The notes below the pieces were generated by a model. That model saw only the letters and a program-made list of their open reading frames with translations, did no database searches and was not told where the DNA came from. A stretch of 44,341 bases of DNA from Nitrosopumilales archaeon (GTDB lineage Archaea; Thermoproteota; Nitrososphaeria; Nitrososphaerales; Nitrosopumilaceae): positions 1-44,341 of the forward strand of contig OMIR01000046.1 in the NCBI GenBank assembly GCA_900299125.1. The letters are read 5' to 3'. Below are positions 32,197 through 40,211 of this stretch, in pieces. The translations under genes and the position numbers were made by a program. Position 1 is the first letter of the stretch, and each line of letters begins with the position of its first letter.

Positions 32197-32637
32197 ATTT
32201 TTTCATATTTGCTAAAGTAACTTCAATTATCATAAAATTTTTCAATAAAATTATTGTACTAAACTATTGGCGGTCAATGGCAAAGATCAGAGATTTGAAA
32301 ATCCTAATCTCTTACTCATGATCGAATTAAGGGAATTGTATATCTGGGTAAGATTTTTACTATGAATTTCTTTTACCTATTGACTCATAATATTCCTGTG
32401 AAAATCAAGATTGTATTTTTTGTAATGCTGATGATTATCTCGTTACTTACTGTCTCTATTACATCAATTGATGAAGTTAATGCGCAAAAGTGTATGGAAA
32501 ATTATGCTTAGTAAGGATAAATCTGGCAAAAACTCTTCATCATATTAGTCAAAAATGTTTAGAAGCTGACCAAAAAAATCACTCAAGGTCTGAATTTTCA
32601 AACCTTTATCTAAAAATTTAGTTACTCTTTCTGGTTT
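32197..32637. other. 441-nt region with only a short signal-peptide ORF
   Basis: The longest poorly coding stretch in the window. It is AT-rich, with an ORF of 49 codons at 32362-32511 (listed separately). I see no tRNA, no clear box C/D sRNA and no fluoride-riboswitch-like GGNGAUG pattern ahead of the FluC gene. Confidence 0.4.
32362..32511 (+). CDS. short signal-peptide-like ORF, possibly a gene remnant
   Basis: A 49-residue frame. After MNFFYLLTHNIPV it carries lysines and a long hydrophobic core (IVFFVMLMIISLLTVSITSI), then a plausible signal-peptidase site at VNA-Q and only about eight further residues (KCMENYA). It looks like a complete Sec signal peptide with almost no mature protein. 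It could be a micro-peptide or the surviving start of a decayed secreted protein, since no continuation is obvious in the next 120 nt in another frame. Real-gene status is uncertain. Confidence 0.35.
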   Translation: MNFFYLLTHNIPVKIKIVFFVMLMIISLLTVSITSIDEVNAQKCMENYA

Positions 32638-32640
32638 TTG

Positions 32641-33021
32641 ATGAAAATACTTGAACTAGGACTATTGGCAGCAGGAGGAATTCTGGGAACTTTTCTGAGA
32701 TACAAAATTACTGAATCTCCAGTGTTGTTAGGAGCTTTACAGATGAATGTCTTAATTGTTAATCTAATTGGTAGTTTTGTTCTTGGCTTGTTTTTTGTTT
32801 TATCAGGGCAATTTAATCTTGATACAAAATATATCCTATTTTTATCAGTGGGATTTTGTGGCTCGTTAACAACAATGTCTGCATTTGCGCTGGAAACTAG
32901 TAATCTACTTGAAAATAAGCAGTTCGCACTTGTATCTGTCAACGTTTTAGCTAATGTGGGACTATCGATCGGTTCTCTATTTGCTGGAAAAACAATCATG
33001 AGTTTGATTTTGAATACGTAA
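32641..33021 (+). CDS. crcB: fluoride channel FluC/CrcB
   Basis: A dual-topology channel that exports fluoride. The 126 residues hold four membrane helices and the family motifs 'GGILGTFLRYKIT' (GGxxGxxxRY), 'NLIGSFVLGLFFVLSG' (the NxxG fluoride-path Asn) and 'VGFCGSLTTMSAFALET' (GFCGSLTTFSTF-like, with the central Na site). The ATG at 32641 is preferred to the TTG directly before it. It is a single copy here, so it would work as a homodimer. No linked riboswitch is seen. Confidence 0.9.
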   Translation: MKILELGLLAAGGILGTFLRYKITESPVLLGALQMNVLIVNLIGSFVLGLFFVLSGQFNLDTKYILFLSVGFCGSLTTMSAFALETSNLLENKQFALVSVNVLANVGLSIGSLFAGKTIMSLILNT

Positions 33022-33170
33022 ACATCAATAAATTATGGATTTCAATTATAATATTATTGAAAAAAAATATCTCTCACTACGAAATCTTAAGAAATCGATT
33101 GGAGTATGAATCACATAAATGCAATTAGTAAATTATAAACACTCTCAAAACAATTATTCAGGAATCTTTC

Positions 33171-35582
33171 ATGTCAAATAATTCCAAAACCGTCCTAAAA
33201 ATTAGTGGAATGTCTTGTGCGGGGTGTGTCAATGTTATTCAAAACAAACTCTTAGAAACTAAAGGAGTAATCAATTGCGAGGTAAATCTTGGAGGAGAAA
33301 AGGCCTTACTGGAATATGATCCTACTCAAATCGATATTTCCAAGATTGAACATGCGATTGATAGTGCAGGGTATAAAGTAGTTTATGATAAAATCACTCT
33401 AAAACTTTCAGGACTAATGGATCCTAGTGATGCGGGTGTTCTTGAGAAAAAACTAATTGTGACTTTGGGAATAAGGAGTGCATCAATAAATTATGGTCTA
33501 TCTCAAGCATTTTTAGAATTTAACCAATACATTATCTCTATTCCTGAAATAAAATCAATAATAAAAAAAAGTGGGTATCAAATAATTTCTGAAGAAATTC
33601 ATGAATCATTGGATGAAATCGAAGCCAGAAAAACAAAATCGTTATTCCTATTAGGTTTAATTCTGTCAATTCCGGTTGTAATATTTGGACACCATGGAAT
33701 TCATAATTTTTCATTTCATCTGATTGACGAACCTCTAGCAGCATATCTGTCCTTCATCTGTGCATCTATAGTTCAGATTTGGATTGGTAGAAGATTCTAC
33801 AGTGGAGCTTACCATATGGCAAGGATGAGGACTGCTAATATGGATACTCTGATCGTGCTTGGAACTGTAACTGCATATCTATTCAGTGTAGTGAACACAT
33901 TTCCAAAACCAATATGGGAGAATATCAATTACGATGCATCTGTCCTAATCATCGTATTCATACATCTTGGTAAATATTTGGAAAGTAAAACTAAGGGCAA
34001 AGCATCATCAACAATAAAAAAACTCCTAGAACTACAGCCGAAATTAGTAAAGGTTCAAAGAGAAAACATGGAAGTTGATATTCCAATTGAATTATTACAA
34101 AAAGGTGATCTTATCAGGATACATCCAGGACAAAAAATTCCTGTTGACTCCAAGATCTTGGAGGGTACCTCCGCAATTAATGAATCAATGATTACTGGCG
34201 AATCAATCCCAGTTACAAAAAATCCAGGAGATATTCTCATTGGTGGAACTATTAATTTGGAAGGGACACTTTTAGTAGAAGCTTCCAAAGTTGGTAAGGA
34301 ATCGTTTCTCTCTCAGATAATTTGTCTAGTTGAAGATGCCATGGCCAAAAAACCACCCATGCAACAATTAGCTGACAGAGTTGCTGGTAAATTTGCATTT
34401 ATAGTAATTGGTATTGCTACCGCAACGTTTCTTTCCTGGTTTCTTATTGGTGTTCCTTTCGCTATAATGACTGCTATTATTCCGACCATATCAGTACTGG
34501 TAATAGCATGTCCATGTGCACTAGGTCTTGCAACTCCAACAGCGGTTATGGTTGGAATGGGAATGGCAGCTCAAAATGGAATAATTTTCAAAGATGGTAA
34601 AAATCTTGAATTACTGTCAAAATCTGATACTGTAATTTTTGATAAAACAGGTACACTAACTATGGGCAAACCAATAGTCACAAAAATCATATCGTTTTTT
34701 CCAAAATCTTATTCTGAAAAACAGATACTTGAAATTGCTGCAACAGCTGAAATCCAATCCGAGCATCCATTGGGATTATCTATTGTTCAAAAAGCTAAAG
34801 ATACCGGAATATTGATTGGAAAACCCTCTTCTTTCATATCCTTTCCAGGACAGGGAGTTAAAGCAATCGTAAATGAAGATGATGTGATTATAGGAAGTCC
34901 AAAAATGTGCTCCAAAGAAGAGGTTGACCTTTCAGAAATTCAGCATGTAATTGATTCTGTACAAAATGAGGGAAAAACAACTTCGATTGTAATAATTAAT
35001 AAAAAACCTATGGGAATTTTAGCCCTCTCAGATATACCAAAACCCTCTGCGAAAATTGCGATTAAACAAATTCAAAAACATAACATCGAAATTATAATGC
35101 TTACAGGAGATAATGAGCAAACTGCTCAAGCAATTGCAAAAGAGGTGGGAATCAAAAAATTCATTGCAAATGTTCTTCCATCTGATAAAGTGGAGCAAAT
35201 TGCTAAGATTCAGAGAGATGGTAAAACTGTCATTATGGTTGGAGATGGAATTAATGACGCTCCTGCCTTAACCAAGGCAGACGTTGGCATTGCCATGGGT
35301 TCGGGAACTGATATTGCAGTCGACTCTGGAGGAATCGTACTATTGCGAAACAACATTTCTGATGTGGTATCTGCAATAGAAATTAGCAAGACAACAGTGG
35401 CAAAAATAAAACAAAATCTGGCATATTCGTTTGTATACAATATTGCACTCATTCCAGTTGCAGCATTTGGATTATTACATCCTGCATTATCTGGAATCGC
35501 TATGGCTGCAAGTTCTGTATCTGTTACATGCAGCTCACTATCATTGAAGCGATGGAAGCCATTAATTTCTAAAAAATCATGA
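33171..35582 (+). CDS. copA: copper-translocating P1B-type ATPase
   Basis: Exports Cu(I). Residues 8-70 form a heavy-metal-associated domain with GMSCAGC (Cys16, Cys19). Residues about 75-140 form a second such domain that has lost its CxxC (SGLMDPSDAG). Membrane helices follow, then the actuator TGES (342-345), the ion-channel CPC (447-449), the phosphorylation motif DKTGT (Asp491), 'SEHPLG', 'MLTGDNEQTAQAIA' and 'VGDGINDAPAL'. The ends of the last helices read 'YNIALIPVAA' and 'MAASSVSV', the Cu(I)-specific signature. At 803 residues it is complete. An inverted repeat (TTCAAT...ATTGAA, 33041-33061) upstream might be an operator. No regulator gene is adjacent. Confidence 0.95.
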   Translation: MSNNSKTVLKISGMSCAGCVNVIQNKLLETKGVINCEVNLGGEKALLEYDPTQIDISKIEHAIDSAGYKVVYDKITLKLSGLMDPSDAGVLEKKLIVTLGIRSASINYGLSQAFLEFNQYIISIPEIKSIIKKSGYQIISEEIHESLDEIEARKTKSLFLLGLILSIPVVIFGHHGIHNFSFHLIDEPLAAYLSFICASIVQIWIGRRFYSGAYHMARMRTANMDTLIVLGTVTAYLFSVVNTFPKPIWENINYDASVLIIVFIHLGKYLESKTKGKASSTIKKLLELQPKLVKVQRENMEVDIPIELLQKGDLIRIHPGQKIPVDSKILEGTSAINESMITGESIPVTKNPGDILIGGTINLEGTLLVEASKVGKESFLSQIICLVEDAMAKKPPMQQLADRVAGKFAFIVIGIATATFLSWFLIGVPFAIMTAIIPTISVLVIACPCALGLATPTAVMVGMGMAAQNGIIFKDGKNLELLSKSDTVIFDKTGTLTMGKPIVTKIISFFPKSYSEKQILEIAATAEIQSEHPLGLSIVQKAKDTGILIGKPSSFISFPGQGVKAIVNEDDVIIGSPKMCSKEEVDLSEIQHVIDSVQNEGKTTSIVIINKKPMGILALSDIPKPSAKIAIKQIQKHNIEIIMLTGDNEQTAQAIAKEVGIKKFIANVLPSDKVEQIAKIQRDGKTVIMVGDGINDAPALTKADVGIAMGSGTDIAVDSGGIVLLRNNISDVVSAIEISKTTVAKIKQNLAYSFVYNIALIPVAAFGLLHPALSGIAMAASSVSVTCSSLSLKRWKPLISKKS

Positions 35583-35621
35583 TCTGTACATCTAATGTCT
35601 GCCCGAATAAAGATCGACATC

Positions 35622-35658
35622 TTTATAACGTACAGGTACCGTACCATACGGTATGGTA
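35622..35658 (+). promoter_or_regulatory. radA TATA box and start-site palindrome
   Basis: A TATA box (tttataa, 35622-35628) is 25-31 nt before the radA ATG at 35653. Between them and over the start codon is the inverted repeat TACCGTA-CCA-TACGGTA (35637-35653), overlapped by CCATAC-G-GTATGG (35644-35656). The position at the expected transcription start suits a repressor operator. Confidence 0.6.
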
Positions 35659-36651
35659 GAAGAATTAAGACTAGATAGTCTTGACGGTGTAGGCCCAGTC
35701 ACAACCAAAAAACTGACTGATGCAGGCGTACACAACATCATGGACCTAGTTGTCAGGGGCCCAGTAGATATCGCTGAAGTAACTGGCATGGACAAGGAAA
35801 CCGCAGAAAAAATTGTAACCAAAGCAAGACAAACTCTGGTAGAACAGGGACTAATTGCTAAGGATTTTGTCACTGCAACTGAAATCTATAAAAGAAGACA
35901 GGATATTGGCAAAATTTCAACTGGTACACAATGCCTTGATCAGTTGCTGGACGGTGGAATCGAAACCCAGGCACTAACTGAAGTATATGGTGAATTCGGT
36001 GCTGGCAAAACTCAATTCTGTCTCACTGCATGTGTAATGGTACAAAAACCAAAGGAGGAAGGAGGACTTGGCGGCGGCGTATTATATGTCGACTCTGAGA
36101 ACACTTTCAGACCAGAAAGAATTGTATCAATTGCAAAAGCAAAGGGATTAGATCCAGAAAAAGTATAGGATAACATAATCGTTGCACGTGCATACAATTC
36201 CGCACACCAGACACTAATTCTAGAGGAAGCTGGTTCTATCATAGAACAACACAACATCAAACTAATCATTGCAGACTCGGCAGTAGGTTTGTTCAGATCA
36301 GAGTATCTAGGAAGAGGTACGCTATCTGAGAGACAACAAAGACTAAACCGATTCATGCATTTGTTGGTTAGAACTGCTGAAACATACAATTGTGCAGCAA
36401 TCGCAACAAACCAAGTTCAAGCATCTCCAGATGTGTTCTTTGGTGATCCGATCAAGGCGATTGGAGGGAATGTAGTTGCACACACCAGCACGTACAGAAT
36501 ATACTTCAAGAAATCTGGCAAAAAACGAATTGCTAGAATGGTAGACAGTCCTCATCATCCTGAAGAAGAGGTAATCTTTACCGTAACAGAAAGCGGAATT
36601 ACTGATCCTGAAGATGATACCAAAAAGAAGAAGAAACCCGAAGAGGAATAG
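35653..36651 (+). pseudogene. radA: DNA repair/recombination protein RadA, interrupted by in-frame TAG
   Basis: The archaeal Rad51/RecA recombinase. The first 171 codons hold the N-terminal HhH domain ('[24 protein letters not shown]') and Walker [10 protein letters not shown], and end at TAG (36166-36168) after LDPEKV. In the same frame, codons 173-332 continue perfectly: 'DNIIVARAYNSAHQ', Walker B 'LIIADSAVGLFRSE', 'RQQRLNRFMHLLVRTAETYNCAAIATNQVQ', 'PIKAIGGNVVAHTSTYRIYFKKS', with a Lys/Glu tail. No indel is needed. The TAG replaces one residue, most likely Leu (TTG to TAG is one change). Total would be about 332 residues, the normal length. Without readthrough the product lacks Walker B. 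Sequencing error, real mutation or recoding cannot be separated here. Confidence 0.85.
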
Positions 36652-36655
36652 GTCT

Positions 36656-36668
36656 AAGGTTTAAAATA
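36656..36668 (+). promoter_or_regulatory. TATA promoter of the L21e-rpoF cluster
   Basis: AAGGTTTAAAATA with TATA core ttaaaata at 36661-36668, 25-32 nt before the L21e ATG (36693). It is identical in its core 14 bases to the promoter of the radical SAM gene at about 30197. It implies a leaderless L21e transcript. Confidence 0.6.
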
Positions 36669-36669
36669 A

Positions 36670-36690
36670 GGGCTCTAACCCCTTTTTTTT
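36670..36690 (+). terminator. short hairpin plus T8 tract after radA
   Basis: GGG-CTCTAA-CCC followed by C and eight T residues (36683-36690). Archaeal termination uses T-rich tracts, so this probably ends radA transcription. It lies between the L21e TATA box and the L21e start codon, so terminator and promoter elements overlap. Confidence 0.5.
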
Positions 36691-36692
36691 GT

Positions 36693-36995
36693 ATGACTAC
36701 GAAGAAACCATCTGGACATTCTCATGGATTTAGACACAAATCCCGTTCTGCATTAACCAAACAACAACCACGCGGTGTTGCATTTTTAATGCGAGAATAC
36801 AAAGAAGGTGAACAAGCATTGGTAATTGTAGATCCAAGACAGCATAAGTCTTTGCCGCACAGGCGTTACCATGGTAAAGTCGGAACTATAACTGCGGTTG
36901 GTAGACGTGCTGTAACGATAGACGTCAAGCTAGGTAATAAGACGAAAACCTTAATCACTAGATTAGATCATATCAAACCATTCGGTGTGAAATAA
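36693..36995 (+). CDS. rpl21e: 50S ribosomal protein L21e
   Basis: A 100-residue large-subunit protein. 'SHGFRHKSRSALTKQQPRG', 'YKEGEQALVIVDPRQHKSLPHRRYHGKVGTITAVGRRAVTIDV' and 'ITRLDHIKPF' match the archaeal L21e consensus throughout ('G.P...YHGKTG.V......A..V.V'). It begins a tightly spaced cluster L21e-rpoF-DUF655-ksgA-hemK. Its stop shares one base with the rpoF ATG (TAATG). This gene order is common in archaea. Confidence 0.96.
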   Translation: MTTKKPSGHSHGFRHKSRSALTKQQPRGVAFLMREYKEGEQALVIVDPRQHKSLPHRRYHGKVGTITAVGRRAVTIDVKLGNKTKTLITRLDHIKPFGVK

Positions 36996-37321
36996 TGGAA
37001 CAAATAAAAAAAAGCCAACCCATTTCATTGGCTGAAGTAAAAGAAATCTTGGAAAAAGAGGATGCAGATAAGATGGACCAAATCCAACGATGGACTCATG
37101 ATTATGTGACCAAGTTTGCCAAAGTTGATGCCAAATCTGCAAAAAAGATTAGGCAAGAACTCAAAAAAGAATGTGGACTGACAGAAGAAGAGGCAACAGA
37201 AATTGTTAACATCATGCCAACCACACTTGCAGAACTTCGTGCATTTACATTCGGATGGAAAAAACTCATCCTTGCAGAAACACTAGAAAAAATTCTAAAC
37301 ATTATCAAGGGGAACTCTTAA
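36995..37321 (+). CDS. rpoF: DNA-directed RNA polymerase subunit F (Rpb4)
   Basis: The 108-residue Rpb4 homologue, which forms the polymerase stalk with RpoE (Rpb7). 'PISLAEVKEILEK...DQIQRWTHDYVTKFAKVDAKSAKKIRQELKK', then 'GLTEEEATEIVNIMPTTLAELRAFTFGWKKLILAETLEKILNII', give the HRDC-like helical domain and the conserved 'IA.I.P....ELR' segment. It is translationally coupled to L21e. Confidence 0.93.
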   Translation: MEQIKKSQPISLAEVKEILEKEDADKMDQIQRWTHDYVTKFAKVDAKSAKKIRQELKKECGLTEEEATEIVNIMPTTLAELRAFTFGWKKLILAETLEKILNIIKGNS

Positions 37322-37338
37322 GAATCAAGTGATCTTTT

Positions 37339-37905
37339 TTGGAAAGGAGTTACACAGCACCACGCAAGTATGAAGAGTATGCATATGTCTTAGACTATGT
37401 AACACGTGGAAGAGCGACAACTGTAAGGGGACGAGAAGGTGTTATAATTACTGCAATAGGTGAAGATAGACTCACATTGCTTGAAGTTTTGGGAATGGAA
37501 GGATCTGCATTTGATATTGGTGAGAGGATCTATATTGGCAAAGAAGGTAGAACAAAAATCCAATCAGTACTGGGCAAACTAGAACATGCGAATATCTCTG
37601 CCGCGGCACAAAGTGAACTAAAAAATGTGATCACCAATATTGTCTTAACTAATGAGAAAAGGTTTGTAGATTATATCAATAACGCACAACCTCTGACACC
37701 AAGGATTCACGCTCTGGAATTAATCCCTGGAATTGGTAAGACTTACATGAAAACCATTCTCGAAGAACGAGAAAAAACAAAATTCTCTAGTTTTGCAGAC
37801 TTGCAGGAACGTGTTGGACTCAAAGAACCAATGAAGCACATTATAGATAGAATAATGGATGAAATCACTGGCGAAGTCAAAGTGACCCTGTTTGTCAAAA
37901 AATAG
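37339..37905 (+). CDS. DUF655 family protein
   Basis: A 188-residue archaeal protein with the DUF655 pattern: 'KYEEYAYVLDYVTRGR', 'GVIITAIGEDRLTLLEVLGMEGSAFDIGERIYIGKEGRTKIQSVLGKLEHANISAAAQSELKNVITNIVLTNEKRFVDYINNAQPLTPRIHALELIPGIGKTYMKTILEEREKTKFSSFADLQERV'. The N-terminal half looks like an OB fold; the C-terminal half contains a helix-hairpin-helix (LIPGIGKTYMKTI), so nucleic-acid binding is likely. It is always found near rpoF and ksgA, supporting an RNA-related role. The start is TTG at 37339. It overlaps ksgA by 14 nt. Confidence 0.9.
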   Translation: MERSYTAPRKYEEYAYVLDYVTRGRATTVRGREGVIITAIGEDRLTLLEVLGMEGSAFDIGERIYIGKEGRTKIQSVLGKLEHANISAAAQSELKNVITNIVLTNEKRFVDYINNAQPLTPRIHALELIPGIGKTYMKTILEEREKTKFSSFADLQERVGLKEPMKHIIDRIMDEITGEVKVTLFVKK

Positions 37906-38593
37906 ACGCCAGAGACTGGGACAGCACTTTCTCATATCACAAAATATTGCTCATGAAATAGTAAATTCCGCACAAATAACAACAAATGATACCGTATTTG
38001 AGGTGGGTACAGGTCGTGGGGTTTTAACTGAACTACTCCATGATAAAGCAAAATCTGTAATTACAATAGAAGCAGATGATTTGTTATATTCTGATGCAAT
38101 ACTAAAATTCTCCAAAATACCGAATCTGGAAATAATGTTTGGGGATGGTTTTGAATATGATGCTGATTTTACGATTTTTGTATCGAATCTCCCATATTCA
38201 CAAAGCAAAAGGGCAATAGAATGGCTTGCTCAAAAAAAATTCAAACGGGCTGTTTTAATGGTTCAAGAGGAATTTGCAGAGAAACTATTGGCTAAAAAAA
38301 GAGAAATTCATGCAATAACGATTATAGCAGATTATTGTTTTAAAATAGAGAAAATAATTAAGGTTGGAAAAAACAACTTTTCTCCTCCACCAAAAGTTGA
38401 TTCTGTTGTATTAAGATTGAGACCAAAAAGGCAGATCTCTAAAGACTTGATAGATTCTATAGAAAAATTGTTTTCTCAGAGAAGAAAAACAATATGCAAT
38501 ATTGCAAAATCTTTTGGTAGATACATAAAATCAGATAAAAGATTAGAGGAGCTCGAAACTAACGAGATAATTTATATTGCAAAACAAATCTAG
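37892..38593 (+). CDS. rsmA: 16S rRNA dimethyladenosine transferase (KsgA/Dim1)
   Basis: Dimethylates the two adjacent adenosines near the 3' end of 16S rRNA. It has 'RRQRLGQHFLISQNIAHEIV' (family start), SAM motif 'VFEVGTGRGVLTELL', 'ITIEADDLLY', 'IFVSNLPYSQSKRAIEWL' (NLPY catalytic motif), 'AVLMVQEEFAEKLLAKK' and 'FSPPPKVDSVVLRLRPK'. The TTG start at 37892 gives 233 residues, a little shorter than E. coli KsgA (273) as is usual in this group. Its end overlaps the HemK-like gene by 17 nt. It acts in the same pathway as the Pno1-like and RIO1 proteins above. Confidence 0.93.
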   Translation: MSKNRRQRLGQHFLISQNIAHEIVNSAQITTNDTVFEVGTGRGVLTELLHDKAKSVITIEADDLLYSDAILKFSKIPNLEIMFGDGFEYDADFTIFVSNLPYSQSKRAIEWLAQKKFKRAVLMVQEEFAEKLLAKKREIHAITIIADYCFKIEKIIKVGKNNFSPPPKVDSVVLRLRPKRQISKDLIDSIEKLFSQRRKTICNIAKSFGRYIKSDKRLEELETNEIIYIAKQI

Positions 38594-39116
38594 ATATGAA
38601 CCTGCGGAAGACACTTTTTTCCTTGCTGATATAATTCAAAATGAAAAAGGTAATTCAGCACTTGAGGTAGGCACTGGTTCTGGTTATTTAGCTGAAATTC
38701 TGAAATCAAACTTTGATTTAGTTGTCGCAACAGACATTGATTTTGATTCCTTAGCTAGTCATGAAAAAAAAAATTATAATGAAATTTGTTGTGTTGGAGC
38801 CGATGCATTACGAGGACATTTTGATCTAGTGGTATGTAATCTCCCATATCTTCCCTCAGATGGAATTATGGATAGAGCTGTAGATGGTGGAAAGGATGGC
38901 CTTGAAATACCAAATCAGATTATAAAATCTGTAAAATACCGCCTCAAAAACGGAGGCAAACTTGTCTATCTTAGCTCATCATTGGCAAACATACCTAAAT
39001 TGATACGACAAACTGAACTATTGGGATTTGATGTTAAAATTCTGGCTAAAAGAAAACTATTCTTTGAGGAATTAATTATAGTGGAAGCTAGATTACCTTC
39101 TCAGCTTTGTTTTTGA
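38577..39116 (+). CDS. HemK/Mtq2-like protein (release factor glutamine) methyltransferase
   Basis: A 179-residue class I methyltransferase beginning 'SRYEPAEDTFFLADII', then SAM motif 'ALEVGTGSGYLAEIL', 'VVATDIDFDSLASHEK' and the catalytic '[ND]PPY'-type motif as NLPYLPSD. The absence of an N-terminal helical domain and the 'YEPAEDT.LL' start match archaeal/eukaryotic Mtq2, which methylates the GGQ glutamine of release factor aRF1. It is coupled to ksgA with TTG start. The NLPY form and the short size are compatible with Mtq2. Substrate is by homology only. The end overlaps convergent icd by 24 nt. Confidence 0.85.
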   Translation: MQNKSRYEPAEDTFFLADIIQNEKGNSALEVGTGSGYLAEILKSNFDLVVATDIDFDSLASHEKKNYNEICCVGADALRGHFDLVVCNLPYLPSDGIMDRAVDGGKDGLEIPNQIIKSVKYRLKNGGKLVYLSSSLANIPKLIRQTELLGFDVKILAKRKLFFEELIIVEARLPSQLCF

Positions 39117-40127
39117 TACCTTGCATATTTCGTCAGTCATTTGTTGCGTTGTTGCAGTTCCGCCTATATCGAATGTGACGTATTTTCCTTCATTGATTAC
39201 TTGTTCGGTAGCAGAAAATATGGCGTTTCTAATATCGCGTTCACCAAGATATTCTGCCATCCATGCTCCTGATAAAATCGTTGCAGTGGGATTTACCTTG
39301 TTTAATCCCTTGAAAGATGGAGCGCTTCCATGCGCTGCCTCGAACATTGCATAGTTATCTCCCATATTTGATGAATATACCAGTCCAATAGAACCGATAA
39401 TTCCAGAGGCAAGCTCCGAAACAATATCCATGAAAAGATTTGTACTCGCAAGAACGGCTCCGTTAAATTGTGATGGGTTTACCACTAATTGCTGCATTAT
39501 GTTGTCGATGTAAATCTCAGATACTTCTAATCCTGGAACCTGGCTACCGGCCTTAGAAATCTCATCCCAAAATATACCATCTGTCATCTTGAGAATATTT
39601 CGTTTGGTTATGGCTACAAATTTTTTCATATTGTATTGATTGGCCCAATTAATTGCAGAGCTAATGAATCTGCGACAACCCTGTCTAGTGATCTTTCGTA
39701 TTGCAATGGCGGCATCTTCAGTTAACTGTATTTCAATTCCTGTATAGAGTCCTTCAGTTGCCTCTCTAAAACACACAAAATCAAGATCATGATTTGGAGT
39801 AATTCGTTTGTATGTCTTAATTGGTCTGATATTCGAATAAAGCTCAAATTTCTGTCTTAGAGTCACTGCAACGCTTCTAGGCGCACCTGGCTTGGGTATG
39901 GTTGTAGTTGGACCCTTAAAACAGGCATCTGTTTTCTCTAGTAATTTCATGGTATCTTCTGGAATGTATGATGGATCTTTTTCACCGTTATTTTGCCACT
40001 GCTCAGAACCTGCATCTGCTAGAATTAATTCAATATTGGAGCTGCACTCTTTGAGCACCTTAATCATAGAGTCAACTACTTCGGGACCTATACCATCTCC
40101 TCTTATCACGGTAGCTTTTTTACCCAA
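39093..40127 (-). CDS. icd: isocitrate dehydrogenase (IDH/IPMDH family)
   Basis: A beta-decarboxylating dehydrogenase of 344 residues. 'ATVIRGDGIGPEVVDSMIKVL' starts it. 'KGPTTTIPKPGAPRSVAVTLRQKFELYSNIRPIKTY' contains the Ser and the Arg/Tyr/Asn of the substrate site, a form closer to isocitrate than to isopropylmalate dehydrogenases. 'FVCFREATEGLYTGIE', 'ITKRNILKMTDGIFWDE' (catalytic Lys) and 'YSSNMGDNYAMFEAAHGSAP' (metal Asp region) complete it. The gene is monocistronic and convergent with the HemK-like gene. NAD or NADP use cannot be decided. Isopropylmalate or homoisocitrate dehydrogenase are less likely alternatives. Confidence 0.85.
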   Translation of the reverse strand: MGKKATVIRGDGIGPEVVDSMIKVLKECSSNIELILADAGSEQWQNNGEKDPSYIPEDTMKLLEKTDACFKGPTTTIPKPGAPRSVAVTLRQKFELYSNIRPIKTYKRITPNHDLDFVCFREATEGLYTGIEIQLTEDAAIAIRKITRQGCRRFISSAINWANQYNMKKFVAITKRNILKMTDGIFWDEISKAGSQVPGLEVSEIYIDNIMQQLVVNPSQFNGAVLASTNLFMDIVSELASGIIGSIGLVYSSNMGDNYAMFEAAHGSAPSFKGLNKVNPTATILSGAWMAEYLGERDIRNAIFSATEQVINEGKYVTFDIGGTATTQQMTDEICKVSKTKLRR

Positions 40128-40211
40128 TCTGATTTTTTTGGTCAGAATTTGATTATTTAACTTTAGGCATGAAAGAAAACTAAATTACCTGATTTTAATA
40201 AATTCAATTAA

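Noticed and set aside
32520-32640. Fluoride riboswitch ahead of crcB
   Set aside because: I could not find the conserved GGNGAUG core or the pseudoknot-forming segments.
35210-35647. 145-residue minus-strand frame opposite the copA 3' end
   Set aside because: It mirrors the conserved end of the P-type ATPase, has no protein-family pattern, and its coding strand is clearly the other.
36166-36168. TAG in radA as pyrrolysine
   Set aside because: No PYLIS-like element or pyl genes are visible here, the family is not known to use pyrrolysine, and the expected residue is a plain hydrophobic one.
36012-36389. 125-residue antisense frame across the radA break
   Set aside because: Its length comes from the antisense of conserved RadA codons. 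The sense strand carries Walker A and B motifs.
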